From JBFMEX01 sp040752215 (GTDB taxonomy: Bacteria > Pseudomonadota > Alphaproteobacteria > Rhizobiales > Hyphomicrobiaceae): 64,000 bases of DNA. The stretch lies in contig JBFMEX010000048.1 of the NCBI GenBank assembly GCA_040752215.1, positions 9,754-73,753 on the forward strand. Reading direction: 5' to 3'. Shown here in pieces: positions 42,681 through 51,853 of this stretch. Each line of letters starts with the position of its first letter. Position 1 is the first letter of the stretch. Both the position numbers and the translations under genes were made by a program. The notes below the pieces were generated by a model that saw only the letters and a list, made by a program, of their open reading frames with translations, was not told where the DNA came from and made no database searches.

Positions 42681-43457
42681 ATGCCCCGCTATCGCACGCT
42701 CGACCCCGACCGGATCATCGACACGCTCGGCAAGCTCGAGCGGCGGATCGCAGAGCGCTTTCCCGGCTCCGGGCTGTTGCAGGTGTGCGGCGAGCTCAAC
42801 GATATCGCGGGCGAGAGCAAGGCGCGGGTGAAGTCCGCGACCGAGCCGAACGTGGCGTTGCGGATCGGCATCGGCGCGGTGCTGCTGGCCGGCCTCGCGC
42901 TGCTCGCCTACGTCGGCGGCATCATCGAGGTGAAGCGCGACGCGGAGAACCTGTTCGGCGTGCTGGAGGGCATCGATGCCGGGGTCAACATCCTGGTGCT
43001 GATGGGCGCCGGTGCTTTCTTTCTGGCGACGATCGAGTCCCGGCTGCACCGGCAGCGGGCGCTCGACGACCTGCACGAGCTGCGCTCGATCGTGCACGTG
43101 ATCGACATGCACCAGCTGACCAAGGATCCGAGCAAGCCGGTCACGGTCGGGGCGGTGACGGAATCCTCGCCCACGCGCAGTCTGACGCCGTTCGAATTGT
43201 CGCGCTATCTCGACTACTGCTCGGAGATGCTGTCGCTGGCGGCCAAGATCGCGGCGCTCTATGCGCAAGGCACGCGCGATCCGATCGTGATCGAGACCGC
43301 GAGCGACATCGGCCAGCTGACGGCCGATCTCTCGGCCAAGATCTGGCAGAAGATCACTATCCTGCACGGGCAGATTGCGAGCCCGCCGCCGACGGCGCCC
43401 GTGCCGAACTTGGTGCAGCCGGCGTCGCGGGCACCGGCAGGCGCCGGCTCGGCCTGA
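42681..43457 (+). CDS. Two-span membrane protein of unknown function
   Basis: A 258-residue protein I do not recognise. An N-terminal cytoplasmic helical part (DTLGKLERRIAERFPGSG) leads to two hydrophobic spans, about residues 57-80 (IGAVLLAGLALLAYVGGI) and 103-123 (ILVLMGAGAFFLATI). The long C-terminal part is helical (RQRALDDLHELRSIVHVIDMHQLT, YLDYCSEMLSLAAKIAALYAQ) and ends in a Pro/Ala-rich tail. Topology suggests a membrane-anchored structural or signalling protein. It stands alone between the GntR and dapE genes. Confidence 0.65.
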   Translation: MPRYRTLDPDRIIDTLGKLERRIAERFPGSGLLQVCGELNDIAGESKARVKSATEPNVALRIGIGAVLLAGLALLAYVGGIIEVKRDAENLFGVLEGIDAGVNILVLMGAGAFFLATIESRLHRQRALDDLHELRSIVHVIDMHQLTKDPSKPVTVGAVTESSPTRSLTPFELSRYLDYCSEMLSLAAKIAALYAQGTRDPIVIETASDIGQLTADLSAKIWQKITILHGQIASPPPTAPVPNLVQPASRAPAGAGSA

Positions 43458-43642
43458 CGATCGGTGCCCGAGCTACGCAGGTCGTGGCGGCGACGGGGCG
43501 TGTCGCGTCGTCTTAAGCCCTCGGTTGGCGATTGACCTCGGACCGTTTCCGGGCCAGAGGGGGGCCAGCGATGCCGACCCGGGCGCGGCGGAGAGCCGCA
43601 ACCCGAGATCTTGGTGCCACCTTGGATTCCGCCGGATAGCCG

Positions 43643-44839
43643 ATGAGCCTCGATCCTACCGATCCGGTCGCACTGACCCAGGCGCTGATCCGATGCAAGA
43701 GCGTGACACCTGAGGAGGGCGGTGCGCTCACTCTGCTCGAGAGCGTGCTCGAGCCGGCCGGGTTCGCCTGCCACCGGCTGGCCTTTTCCGAGCCCGGCAC
43801 GCCCGACGTCGACAACCTATACGCCCGGCTCGGCAGCGCGGCGCCGAACCTCTGCTTCGCCGGCCACACCGACGTGGTGCCGCCGGGCGACGAGTCGGCG
43901 TGGAGCGTGCCGCCGTTCGCGGCCGAGGTCCGCGATGGGTTCGTCTACGGCCGCGGCGCCGCCGACATGAAGGGCGCCATCGCCGCCTTTGTCGCCGCGG
44001 CGCTCCGTTGCAGCGCCCGCATCGGCGGAGCACCCAAGGGCTCGATCTCGCTCCTCATCACTGGCGACGAGGAGGGCCCCTCCATCAACGGCACGGCAAA
44101 GGTCTTGGGCTGGCTCGCCGAGCGGGGCGAGACGCTCGACGCGGCGCTGGTCGGCGAGCCGTCGAGCCCGATGCGGCTCGGCGAGGAGATCAAGATCGGC
44201 CGGCGCGGCTCGCTCAACGGCGAGCTCATCGTCTTCGGCCGGCAGGGCCACGCCGCCTATCCCCAACTCGCCGACAACCCGGTGCCGAAGCTCGCCCGCT
44301 TCATCACCCGTCTCTCGGATTCGCCCCTCGATGAGGGCACGGCGGCCTTCGAGCCTTCGCGCCTGCAGGTGACGGTGCTGTCGGTGCCGAACACGGCCAC
44401 CAACGTCATTCCAGCCTCGGCGCGCGCGCTCTTCAACATCCGCTACAACGACCTGTGGACGCGCCCCCGCATCGAGGACTGGGTGCGGATGCAGTGCGAG
44501 GCGGCGGCGCGCGCGACGGGTGCGCGCTACGCAATGACATTCTCCGGGACGGGCGACGTATTCCTCACCCGTCCGGGTCCGCTCGTCGAGACGATGCGCA
44601 GGGCGGTCGAGAGCGTCACCGGCATCGCGCCGCGGCTCACCACGGGTGGCGGCACATCGGACGCGCGTTTCATCAAGGACCACTGCCCGGTGATCGAATT
44701 CGGGCTCGTCAACGAGACCATCCATCAGGTGGACGAGCGGGTGGCGATCGACGATCTTCATCGGTTGACGGCGATCTACGAGCGCTTTCTCGACGCTTAC
44801 CTCGAGGCGACCCGCGGCAGGGGCGCGGCAGGGCATTGA
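43643..44839 (+). CDS. dapE: Succinyl-diaminopimelate desuccinylase
   Basis: A 398-residue zinc peptidase-family enzyme of lysine/diaminopimelate synthesis, removing succinate from N-succinyl-LL-DAP. The metal ligands are visible: CFAGHTDVVPPG, GRGAADMKGAIAAFVAAAL, LLITGDEEGPSINGT, and the C-terminal HCPVIEFGLVNETIHQVDE. The dimerisation domain has GRRGSLNGELIVFGRQGHAAYP. ATG at 43643 lies about 190 bases after the membrane-protein gene. Lysine/peptidoglycan precursor supply is its role. Confidence 0.93.
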   Translation: MSLDPTDPVALTQALIRCKSVTPEEGGALTLLESVLEPAGFACHRLAFSEPGTPDVDNLYARLGSAAPNLCFAGHTDVVPPGDESAWSVPPFAAEVRDGFVYGRGAADMKGAIAAFVAAALRCSARIGGAPKGSISLLITGDEEGPSINGTAKVLGWLAERGETLDAALVGEPSSPMRLGEEIKIGRRGSLNGELIVFGRQGHAAYPQLADNPVPKLARFITRLSDSPLDEGTAAFEPSRLQVTVLSVPNTATNVIPASARALFNIRYNDLWTRPRIEDWVRMQCEAAARATGARYAMTFSGTGDVFLTRPGPLVETMRRAVESVTGIAPRLTTGGGTSDARFIKDHCPVIEFGLVNETIHQVDERVAIDDLHRLTAIYERFLDAYLEATRGRGAAGH

Positions 44840-44871
44840 ACGGGCGACGGGCGGAGGGCATATAGCCTTTC

Positions 44872-45186
44872 ATGCAGCGGCCATTCGTGCATCCGGCGAT
44901 CGACGACGTGACGCTCGAAAGCGTGCTCTACGCGCTCGCCGATCCGGCGCGGCTCGAGATCGTGAAGCGCCTTGCCGGCTCGCCGTGCCCGCTCAACTGC
45001 TCGACCGCGGCGCCGGACCAGCTGCCGAAGTCGACGCAGTCGCACCATTACCAGGTGCTGCGCGAGGCGGGCGTGATAAGCTCCGAGCGGCGCGGTACCG
45101 AGGTCGTCAACACGCTGCGCGCGAACGAGCTGGAGCGGCGGTTCCCGGGCCTGCTGGCAGCGGTGCTGCGATCGGCCGGCGTATGA
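44872..45186 (+). CDS. ArsR-type winged helix regulator
   Basis: A 104-residue helix-turn-helix protein: LESVLYALADPARLEIVKRLAGS is the family opening, the recognition region is PKSTQSHHYQVLREAGVISSERRGTEVVNTLRANELERRF (in parts). Two cysteines occur in CPLNCSTAAP, but this is not the CVC metal motif of ArsR. Proteins like this repress nearby transporters or redox genes. Its target is not evident; the gene lies 32 bases after dapE and may be co-transcribed with it. Confidence 0.8.
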   Translation: MQRPFVHPAIDDVTLESVLYALADPARLEIVKRLAGSPCPLNCSTAAPDQLPKSTQSHHYQVLREAGVISSERRGTEVVNTLRANELERRFPGLLAAVLRSAGV

Positions 45187-45377
45187 GAGCGGTGCCGGGC
45201 GAGCTGCGGCTCGATATCGATCCCCGACCCATACCGGCGCGCGAGAGTTCCGACCCGTTGGCGGCGGTGTCCAGCGTGCCGCGATTTCATTTTGTTGGCG
45301 GCGCGGCGACACTCGTTCCGAGAGTCGGCCGCCGCGCGCGGCCAGCGGCGGCCCGGGTCGGGAGATTCGCTCGAGTA

Positions 45378-45491
45378 TCAGACGATCCCGAGCAGCCAGG
45401 CGACGAGGAGAACGACGGCGACGGCGCCGACGAGGCCGAGGATGCCTCCGAAGCGGCCGAGCAGCGCGTCCGGCTCTTTGTGCGGCTCCAT
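45378..45491 (-). CDS. 37-residue single-span membrane peptide
   Basis: The reverse strand from an ATG at 45491 encodes MEPHKEPDALLGRFGGI followed by a hydrophobic span (LGLVGAVAVVLLVAWLLGI). The gene lies 58 bases downstream of phaC in the same direction; a GGAGGCCACGACG-like stretch before the ATG offers a ribosome site. Similar tiny membrane proteins occur after PHA genes in related genomes, I believe, but I cannot name a family. Confidence 0.55.
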   Translation of the reverse strand: MEPHKEPDALLGRFGGILGLVGAVAVVLLVAWLLGIV

Positions 45492-45549
45492 CGTCGTGGC
45501 CTCCTTGGCACGTTGCGCGGCAGTCGTTGCGGGAGCGCGCCGCCGGCGC

Positions 45550-47370
45550 CTACGACTTGGCGCGGACGTAGCTTCCCGGTGCGCTCTCGATGACGCCGAG
45601 CTTGGTGCCGGCTTCGCGCGGGGTGGTCCAGCCGCCGGAATGCTTGGCCAGCCACTCGGTCCAGTGCGGCCACCAGGAGCCGGGGTGCTCGCGCGCCATC
45701 GCCATCCAGTCCTCGAGCGTGTCGGCGGCGGCCTTGCTGGCGGTCCAGTACTGGTACTTGATCTTGTCGGGCGGGTTGACGACACCGGCGATGTGGCCGG
45801 AGCCGGCGAGCACGAACTCGACCGGGCCGCTGAACAGCTTGGAGCCGATGAACACGCTCTTGGCCGGCGCGATGTGGTCCTCCTTGGTGGCGAGCTCGTA
45901 GACCGGCAGGCGCACCTTCCTGAGATTGAGCTTGGTGCCGGCGATCGTCATCTCGCCCTTGGCGAAGCGGTTCTCGTGGTAGAACTCGCGCAGGTAGAAG
46001 TTGTGGTTGGCCGGCGTCATCCGCGTCGAATCCTGGTTCCAGAACAGGAGGTCGAACGGGAACGGCTTCTTGCCGAGCAGGTAGTTGTTGACGACGTAGG
46101 GCCAAATGAGATCGCGCGAGCGCATCATGTTGAACACGGTCGCCATGCGCGAGCCATCGAGGTAGCCGCGCTCGGCCATCATCTCCTCGAGGCTCTTGAG
46201 CTGGGTGTCGTCGATGAACACCAGGAGGTCGCCGGCCTTGGTGAAGTCGACCTGGGTGGTGAGGAACGTCGCGGTGCTGAACACGTCCTCGCCGCGGGCC
46301 GCGAGATAGGCGAGCGTGGTGGCGAGCAGCGTGCCGCCGACGCAATAGCCGAGCGCATTGCACGAGGTGACGCCGGTCTCGCGCTTGACCGCCTCGGCGG
46401 CGGCCAGGATGCCCTCCTTCATGTAGTCCTCGAAGGTCTTGTGGGCGAGCGAGGAGTCCGGGTTCACCCACGAGATCAGGAACACGGTGAAGCCGGAATC
46501 GACTGCGAACTTGACGAAGCTCTTGGGGGGCGTGAGATCGAGAATGTAGTATTTGTTGATCCACGGCGGGATGACCAGCAGCGGCACCTCTCGCACCTTG
46601 TCGGTCGACGGCGTGTACTGGATCAGCTGGATGAGCTCGTTCTGGAAGACGACCTTGCCGGGAGTGACGGCGAGGTTGCGGCCGACCTCGAACGCGGTGA
46701 TGTCGGTCTGGCTGATCTTCAAGAGGTCGCCGGACTTCTCCATGTCCTCGACGAGGTGGCTCATGCCCTGCACGAGGTTGCGGGCATTGGTCTGGAACGT
46801 CTCGCGCACGACCTCGGGGTTGGTCATCGGGAAGTTCGACGGCGACAGCGCGCTCGCGATCTGGCGGAAGTGGAACTCGGCCTTGCTCTTGGTGCGCTCG
46901 TCGAGGCCCTCGGTTTGCCTGAGGACGTTCTCGGCCCAGCCGGTGGTGAGAAGATAGGCCTGCTTCCAAAAGTCGAAGTAGGGATTGGAGCTCCACTCCG
47001 GGTCCTTGAAGCGGTTGTCGCCGGGCTCGGGCACGGCGATTGGCGGGACGTCCTCGCCCATCAGGCGGCGCATCGAGTTGCCCCACAGCTCCATGTAGGA
47101 GCGCATCAGCGAGCCCTGCGCCTCGGCGAGCTTGGCCGGCTCGCTCATCCAGTGGCGCCAGAAGTCGGCCATCGTCTTGGAGGCCTCGGTGATCTCGCTG
47201 GCGGCCGAGAACGGGCCCGAGCGGGTATCGGAGCGCTCGAGGAAGTCCGCCATCGCGCGGCCACCTTCCTCGAAGAGCTTCAGCATATTGCGCGTGAACT
47301 CCTCGGGATCGCTGATGCGATAGGGGGTGGGGGGGAGCGCCTCTTCAGGGGCGGTGGTGGTCTTCTGCAT
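45550..47370 (-). CDS. phaC: Class I polyhydroxyalkanoate synthase
   Basis: A 606-residue PHA synthase that polymerises hydroxyacyl-CoA into storage granules. The lipase-like box with the catalytic Cys is NALGYCVGGTLLATTLAYL; the catalytic Asp and His are in ATKEDHIAPAKSVF and AGSGHIAGVVNPP. N-terminal blocks NPYFDFWKQAYLLTTGW and SPSNFPMTNPEVVRETF are typical of class I. Length matches class I (about 590-610). It is transcribed away from the small lipoprotein gene; the intergenic stretch (47371-47559) holds an AT-rich promoter-like segment near 47455. Confidence 0.93.
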   Translation of the reverse strand: MQKTTTAPEEALPPTPYRISDPEEFTRNMLKLFEEGGRAMADFLERSDTRSGPFSAASEITEASKTMADFWRHWMSEPAKLAEAQGSLMRSYMELWGNSMRRLMGEDVPPIAVPEPGDNRFKDPEWSSNPYFDFWKQAYLLTTGWAENVLRQTEGLDERTKSKAEFHFRQIASALSPSNFPMTNPEVVRETFQTNARNLVQGMSHLVEDMEKSGDLLKISQTDITAFEVGRNLAVTPGKVVFQNELIQLIQYTPSTDKVREVPLLVIPPWINKYYILDLTPPKSFVKFAVDSGFTVFLISWVNPDSSLAHKTFEDYMKEGILAAAEAVKRETGVTSCNALGYCVGGTLLATTLAYLAARGEDVFSTATFLTTQVDFTKAGDLLVFIDDTQLKSLEEMMAERGYLDGSRMATVFNMMRSRDLIWPYVVNNYLLGKKPFPFDLLFWNQDSTRMTPANHNFYLREFYHENRFAKGEMTIAGTKLNLRKVRLPVYELATKEDHIAPAKSVFIGSKLFSGPVEFVLAGSGHIAGVVNPPDKIKYQYWTASKAAADTLEDWMAMAREHPGSWWPHWTEWLAKHSGGWTTPREAGTKLGVIESAPGSYVRAKS

Positions 47371-47559
47371 GGAGGTCGAGCCGATCTGCCGTGGAAGCCT
47401 GGAGTCGCGAGCGTAGAGCGGCCCGGATAGCCGGCAGCCCTTCGCACTGCAATAAGATTAAAGATGATGTACACTTCCCCGCAAGCCCAGCCCGAATCAA
47501 GCCGTCCATTCGGACGGGAAAACGTGTTTCGGCCCGCAACAGACCGGTTCGATCCGCCG

Positions 47560-47784
47560 ATGCCGCACCGCCGCCCCCTTGCCCTCGCCAGCCTCGCCGC
47601 CGCGCTCCTTGCCGGGGGGTGCGGCCAGGGGATGCAAACTCCGTTGCCGGCACTCTCGGCAACGCCCGAGAAGTCGGTCGTCGCCGAGCAGAAGAAGGCC
47701 GCGATCAAGGGGATGGAGGAGCTGACCCAGAAGGCATCCGCCAGTCAGGCCGAGGCGCTGAAGGAGATCGAGCGGACGCGCTGA
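47560..47784 (+). CDS. Small lipoprotein
   Basis: A 74-residue protein with a lipobox (LASLAAALLAGGCGQGM, Cys at position 21). The mature part is helical and charged: KSVVAEQKKAAIKGMEELTQ, ASQAEALKEIERTR. I do not recognise a family. The ATG at 47560 is preferred over an upstream ATG at 47464 because the signal peptide then begins at once. It diverges from phaC and lies upstream of the aminotransferase gene, but no functional link is seen. Confidence 0.6.
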   Translation: MPHRRPLALASLAAALLAGGCGQGMQTPLPALSATPEKSVVAEQKKAAIKGMEELTQKASASQAEALKEIERTR

Positions 47785-47987
47785 GGCCCTCGGTGCAGCG
47801 CCGCGCCTCGGGATTCCCGAGCGTCCCATGCCGGCGCCACTGGACTGAGCCCGGCGCATCGGCGTAAACACGACACCGGATTGCGTTGCGCCCCGTCCGG
47901 CTCGAGCGGCACGGGGGGTGGGAAGCCGTCTCGAGGCCCTGCCGTCCGCCGGCCAACCGTCACTTTCAGCTCCAGAGAGCCGCACCC

Positions 47988-49214
47988 GTGATCGAGGAAT
48001 TCCACCGCATCAAGCGCCTGCCGCCCTACGTCTTCGCCGAGGTCAACCGGTTGAAGGCGGCGGCCCGCGCCCGCGGCGCCGACATCGTCGACCTCGGCAT
48101 GGGCAACCCGGACCTGCCGACTCCGCAGCACATCGTCGACAAGCTGATCGAGACGATCAGCAAGCCGCGCACCAACCGTTACTCGGCCTCGAAGGGTATC
48201 CCGGGGCTGCGCCGCGCACAGGCGGCCTACTACGAGCGCCGGTTCGGCGTGAAGCTCGATCCCGAGACCGAGATCGTGGCGACGCTCGGCTCGAAGGAGG
48301 GCTTCGCCAACATGGCGCAGGCGATTACCGCCCCCGGCGACGTGATTCTGGTGCCGAACCCGACCTATCCGATCCACGAGTTCGGCTTTCTGATCTCGGG
48401 CGCCGCCATTCGCCACCTCCCGGCCGGCAATGGCGAGGCGTTCCTCAGAATGGTCGATCACGCCTGCCGGCACTCGATTCCGAAGCCGCTGGCGCTGGTG
48501 CTGTGCTTCCCGTCCAACCCGACGGCGATGGTGGCCGATCTCGACTTCTACAAGGCGGCGGTGGATCTGGCCAAGCGGCTCGACCTCATCATCCTGTCCG
48601 ACGTCGCCTACTCGGAGATCTACTTCGACGACCAGCCGCCGCCGTCGATCCTGCAGGTGCCGGGCGCGATCGACATCGCGGTCGAGTTCACCTCGCTCTC
48701 CAAGACATACTCGATGCCCGGCTGGCGGATGGGCTTCGCAGTCGGCAATGCGCGCCTCATCGGCGCGCTGGCGCGGGTCAAGTCGTACCTCGACTACGGC
48801 GCCTTCACACCGATTCAGGTCGCGGCCGCGGCGGCGCTCAACGGCCCGCAGGACTGCGTGGAGGAGGTGCGCCAGATCTACAAGCGCCGCCGCGACTGCC
48901 TCGTCGAGAGCTTCTCGCGCGCCGGCTTCGAGGTGCCGCCTCCGCCCGCCAGCATGTTCGCCTGGGCGCCGATACCCGAGCCGTTCCGCCATCTCGGCTC
49001 GGTCGAGTTCTCGAAGCTGCTGATCGAAAAGGCGGACGTCGCGGTCTCTCCGGGCGTCGGCTTCGGCGAGTACGGCGAAGGCTTCGTCCGCATCGCGATG
49101 GTCGAGAATGAGCACCGCATCCGTCAGGCCGCACGCAACATCAAGAAGTTCCTCGCCCACGCCCCGGAGACGTTGCACAACGTCATTCCGATCCCGCAGA
49201 AAGCCATCCGCTGA
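47988..49214 (+). CDS. Aminotransferase (AlaC/LL-DAP aminotransferase type)
   Basis: A 408-residue PLP-dependent class I aminotransferase, the gene normally placed before hom in related genomes, where it is annotated as alanine or LL-diaminopimelate aminotransferase. GMGNPDLPTPQHIVDKLIET, RYSASKGIPGLRRAQAAYYERRFG (in parts), FPSNPTAMVADLDFY and the PLP-lysine region TSLSKTYSMPGWRMGFAVG are present. The GTG at 47988 starts the conserved EEFHRIKRLPPYVFAEV; an upstream in-frame extension to 47886 would be spurious. It ends eight bases before hom. Confidence 0.85.
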   Translation: MIEEFHRIKRLPPYVFAEVNRLKAAARARGADIVDLGMGNPDLPTPQHIVDKLIETISKPRTNRYSASKGIPGLRRAQAAYYERRFGVKLDPETEIVATLGSKEGFANMAQAITAPGDVILVPNPTYPIHEFGFLISGAAIRHLPAGNGEAFLRMVDHACRHSIPKPLALVLCFPSNPTAMVADLDFYKAAVDLAKRLDLIILSDVAYSEIYFDDQPPPSILQVPGAIDIAVEFTSLSKTYSMPGWRMGFAVGNARLIGALARVKSYLDYGAFTPIQVAAAAALNGPQDCVEEVRQIYKRRRDCLVESFSRAGFEVPPPPASMFAWAPIPEPFRHLGSVEFSKLLIEKADVAVSPGVGFGEYGEGFVRIAMVENEHRIRQAARNIKKFLAHAPETLHNVIPIPQKAIR

Positions 49215-49221
49215 CCTGCCA

Positions 49222-50520
49222 ATGAAAGCGCCATTGACCCTCGGCGTCGCCGGTCTTGGGACTGTCGGCTCCGGCCTCTTGAAGTTGCTGGCGGCCCACG
49301 GCGACCGCCTGCAGGAGACGATCGGCCGCGAGATCCGCCTCGCCGGCGTCTCCGCGCGCGACCGCGACAAGCGCCGTGGCGTAGAGCTCGGTGGCGCACG
49401 CTGGCACGACGATCCGGTGGCGCTGGCCCGCGATCCGGGCATCGCCGTGTTCGTCGAGCTGATCGGCGGCGAGGACGGCGTCGCCAGGGCGGCTGTCGAG
49501 GCGGCGCTCAAGGCCGGCAAGCACGTCGTCACCGCCAACAAGGCGCTGCTCGCCAGGCACGGCTTCGAACTTGCCCGGCTCGCGGAGAAGCAGGGCGTCG
49601 CGCTCAATTTCGAGGCGGCGGTCGCCGGCGGCATTCCGATCATCAAGACCATGCGCGAGGCGCTGGTCGGCAACGAGGTGAAGCGCGTCTACGGCATCCT
49701 CAACGGCACCTGCAACTACATCCTGACGCGGATGGAGGAGGAGAAGGCCGCCTTCCACGAGGTGCTGAAGGAGGCGCAGGCGAACGGCTACGCGGAGGCC
49801 GATCCGACGTTCGACATCGGCGGCTTCGATGCCGCCCACAAGCTCGCCCTGCTGGCGGCGATCGCGTTCAACACGCGGGTCGCGTTCGACCAGATCCACA
49901 TCGAGGGCATCCAGGGAATTACCGAGGCCGATATCGAGGCGGCGGCCGAGCTCGGCTACCGGATCAAGCTCTTGGGTGTCGCGCAGACGACCGAGAGCGG
50001 AATAGAGGCGCGCGTGAACCCGGCGTTCGTGTCGCTCGACAACGCCATCGCCAGCGTCTCCGGCGTCACCAACGCAATCGCGGTCGACGCCGACTTCGCC
50101 GGAAACCTGCTGCTGGTCGGTCCCGGCGCGGGCGCGAGCCCGACCGCCTCGGCGGTGGTAAGCGATATCGTCGATATCGGCGCCGGCTTCATCCTTCACC
50201 CGTTCGGCGCGCCGTCCTCCAAGCTGAAGCCCTACAAGCGGGCCAAGCTCGGTCATCACCAGGGCGGATATTACGTGCGGCTCTCCGTCTATGACCGCCC
50301 GGGCGCGATGGCGGCGATCACCAAGCGCATGGCCGAGCGCGACGTGTCGCTGGAGAGCATCGTGCAGCGCTCGCCGCGCGGCGCACTGGGCGCGCAAGTC
50401 AATGTCGTGATCATCACCCACGACACCACCGAGGAGGCAATCCGCAAGGCGCTCGATGCGATCGAGGCCGACGGCAAGGTCGCCGAGCGGCCGCAGATGA
50501 TACGGATCGAGACGCTGTGA
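49222..50520 (+). CDS. hom: Homoserine dehydrogenase
   Basis: A 432-residue NAD(P)-dependent enzyme making homoserine for threonine and methionine. The nucleotide-binding start is GVAGLGTVGSGLLKLL, the catalytic region has VKRVYGILNGTCNYILTRM and EAQANGYAEADPTFDIGGFDAAHKLALLA (in parts), and a C-terminal ACT domain (YVRLSVYDRPGAMAAITKRM, LESIVQRSPRGA) gives feedback control, usually by threonine. Seven bases after the aminotransferase, so co-transcription is likely. Confidence 0.93.
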   Translation: MKAPLTLGVAGLGTVGSGLLKLLAAHGDRLQETIGREIRLAGVSARDRDKRRGVELGGARWHDDPVALARDPGIAVFVELIGGEDGVARAAVEAALKAGKHVVTANKALLARHGFELARLAEKQGVALNFEAAVAGGIPIIKTMREALVGNEVKRVYGILNGTCNYILTRMEEEKAAFHEVLKEAQANGYAEADPTFDIGGFDAAHKLALLAAIAFNTRVAFDQIHIEGIQGITEADIEAAAELGYRIKLLGVAQTTESGIEARVNPAFVSLDNAIASVSGVTNAIAVDADFAGNLLLVGPGAGASPTASAVVSDIVDIGAGFILHPFGAPSSKLKPYKRAKLGHHQGGYYVRLSVYDRPGAMAAITKRMAERDVSLESIVQRSPRGALGAQVNVVIITHDTTEEAIRKALDAIEADGKVAERPQMIRIETL

Positions 50521-50704
50521 CTCGGGGGCACGAGAGCTTTGACCGACTTTGCCACTGGCCGCACGCGGCGGCCTCCCCGCGCAGGCGGGGATCACGGAGC
50601 GAGAGTCGCCGCGCGCAGCAGACATTGAGTGCGAGCGCAAGTCCGCTGTCTCCGAAAGATCGGAGCTTTTCCGCGCTGGCACGGGCGCACGCGGGAGTCG
50701 AGCC

Positions 50705-51700
50705 ATGACGAGTGACGAGCTCAACCATTCCGGCCTCGACCGCGAGCTGGTGCTCGAGGTGGCGCGTGTCACGGAGGCGGCCGCGATCGCCGCGGCGCGG
50801 TTCCGCGGGCTTGGCAACGAGCGCGCTGCCGACGGGGCGGCCGTCGACGCCATGCACCGCGAGCTGGCGCGGCTCGCCATCGTCGGCTGCGTCGTGCTCG
50901 GGGAAGGCAGCGAGGACGAGGCCGGGAAGCTCTACATCGGCGAGGCAATCGGCGCCGGCGGCGGTCCCGAGGTCGACATCGCCGCCGATCCGCTGGAAGG
51001 AAGCACGATCTGCGCCAAGGGGCTCTCCAACGCGCTGTCCGTCGTCGCCATCGCCGAGAAGGGCCGGCTCTTGCGCGTGCCCTCGATGTACATGAACAAG
51101 ATCGCGATCGGACCCGGCTATCCGGAGGGCCTCGTCGACCTCGACGCCAAGCCGGGCGACAATCTCGCCCGGCTCGCCGAGGCCAAGGGGGTTGCCGTCT
51201 CCGGGCTGACCGCCTGCATCCTCGACCGGCCGCGCAACGGCGAGCTGATCCGGCAGGTGCGCGAGGCCGGCGCGGCGATCAAGCTCATTCCCGACGGCGA
51301 CATCGCCGGCGTGATCTGGACCACCGAGCCGGAGGAGACCGGCATCGACATCTATCTCGGCATCGGCGGCGCGCCGGAGGGCGTGCTGGCAGCGGCCGCG
51401 CTCAGCTGCATCGGCGGTCAGATCCAGGGCCGGCTGACGCCGATCAGCGAGGAGGATCGCCGGCGCGCTCGCCGCATCGGCATCGACAGGATCGACCGCA
51501 AGTACGGGCTCGCCGACATGGCCTCGGGCGACGTCATCTTCTCCGCCACCGGCGTCACCGACGGCTCGCTGCTCGATGGCGTGTGGTGTCACGACGGCAT
51601 CGCCGAGACCGAGACGCTGGTGATGCGCGCCAGCACCGGCACGGTGCGGCGCATCAAGACCACATCGCGCGCGATCGGCCAGCGCAGCCCTCAGGTATGA
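50705..51700 (+). CDS. glpX: Fructose-1,6-bisphosphatase class II
   Basis: A 331-residue class II FBPase of gluconeogenesis or the C1/Calvin carbon cycles. The substrate/metal motif DPLEGSTICAKG is present near residue 99, with EGSEDEAGKLYIGEAIG before it and GGAPEGVLAAAALSCIGGQIQG after it. In alphaproteobacteria glpX commonly lies between hom and recJ, as here apart from pfp. The 184-base gap before it contains a short GC palindrome (CCCCGCGCAGGCGGGG) and no gene. Confidence 0.92.
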   Translation: MTSDELNHSGLDRELVLEVARVTEAAAIAAARFRGLGNERAADGAAVDAMHRELARLAIVGCVVLGEGSEDEAGKLYIGEAIGAGGGPEVDIAADPLEGSTICAKGLSNALSVVAIAEKGRLLRVPSMYMNKIAIGPGYPEGLVDLDAKPGDNLARLAEAKGVAVSGLTACILDRPRNGELIRQVREAGAAIKLIPDGDIAGVIWTTEPEETGIDIYLGIGGAPEGVLAAAALSCIGGQIQGRLTPISEEDRRRARRIGIDRIDRKYGLADMASGDVIFSATGVTDGSLLDGVWCHDGIAETETLVMRASTGTVRRIKTTSRAIGQRSPQV

Positions 51701-51853
51701 CACCCGCGCCGATGGGCCGCGGGGCGCGCGCTTTCCTCCCCCGCGTGCCGGGTGCTATCGAATGCGCCCAACGAGCGATCATGGGCCCTCGATGCCCCGC
51801 CCGACCCGGGGCGCGCCGGCGGGACATGACGACACCTTGGGAGGATTTCGACG

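Noticed and set aside
45292..47430. 712-codon plus-strand frame opposite phaC
   Set aside because: Shadow of phaC, whose catalytic motifs are complete in the opposite direction.
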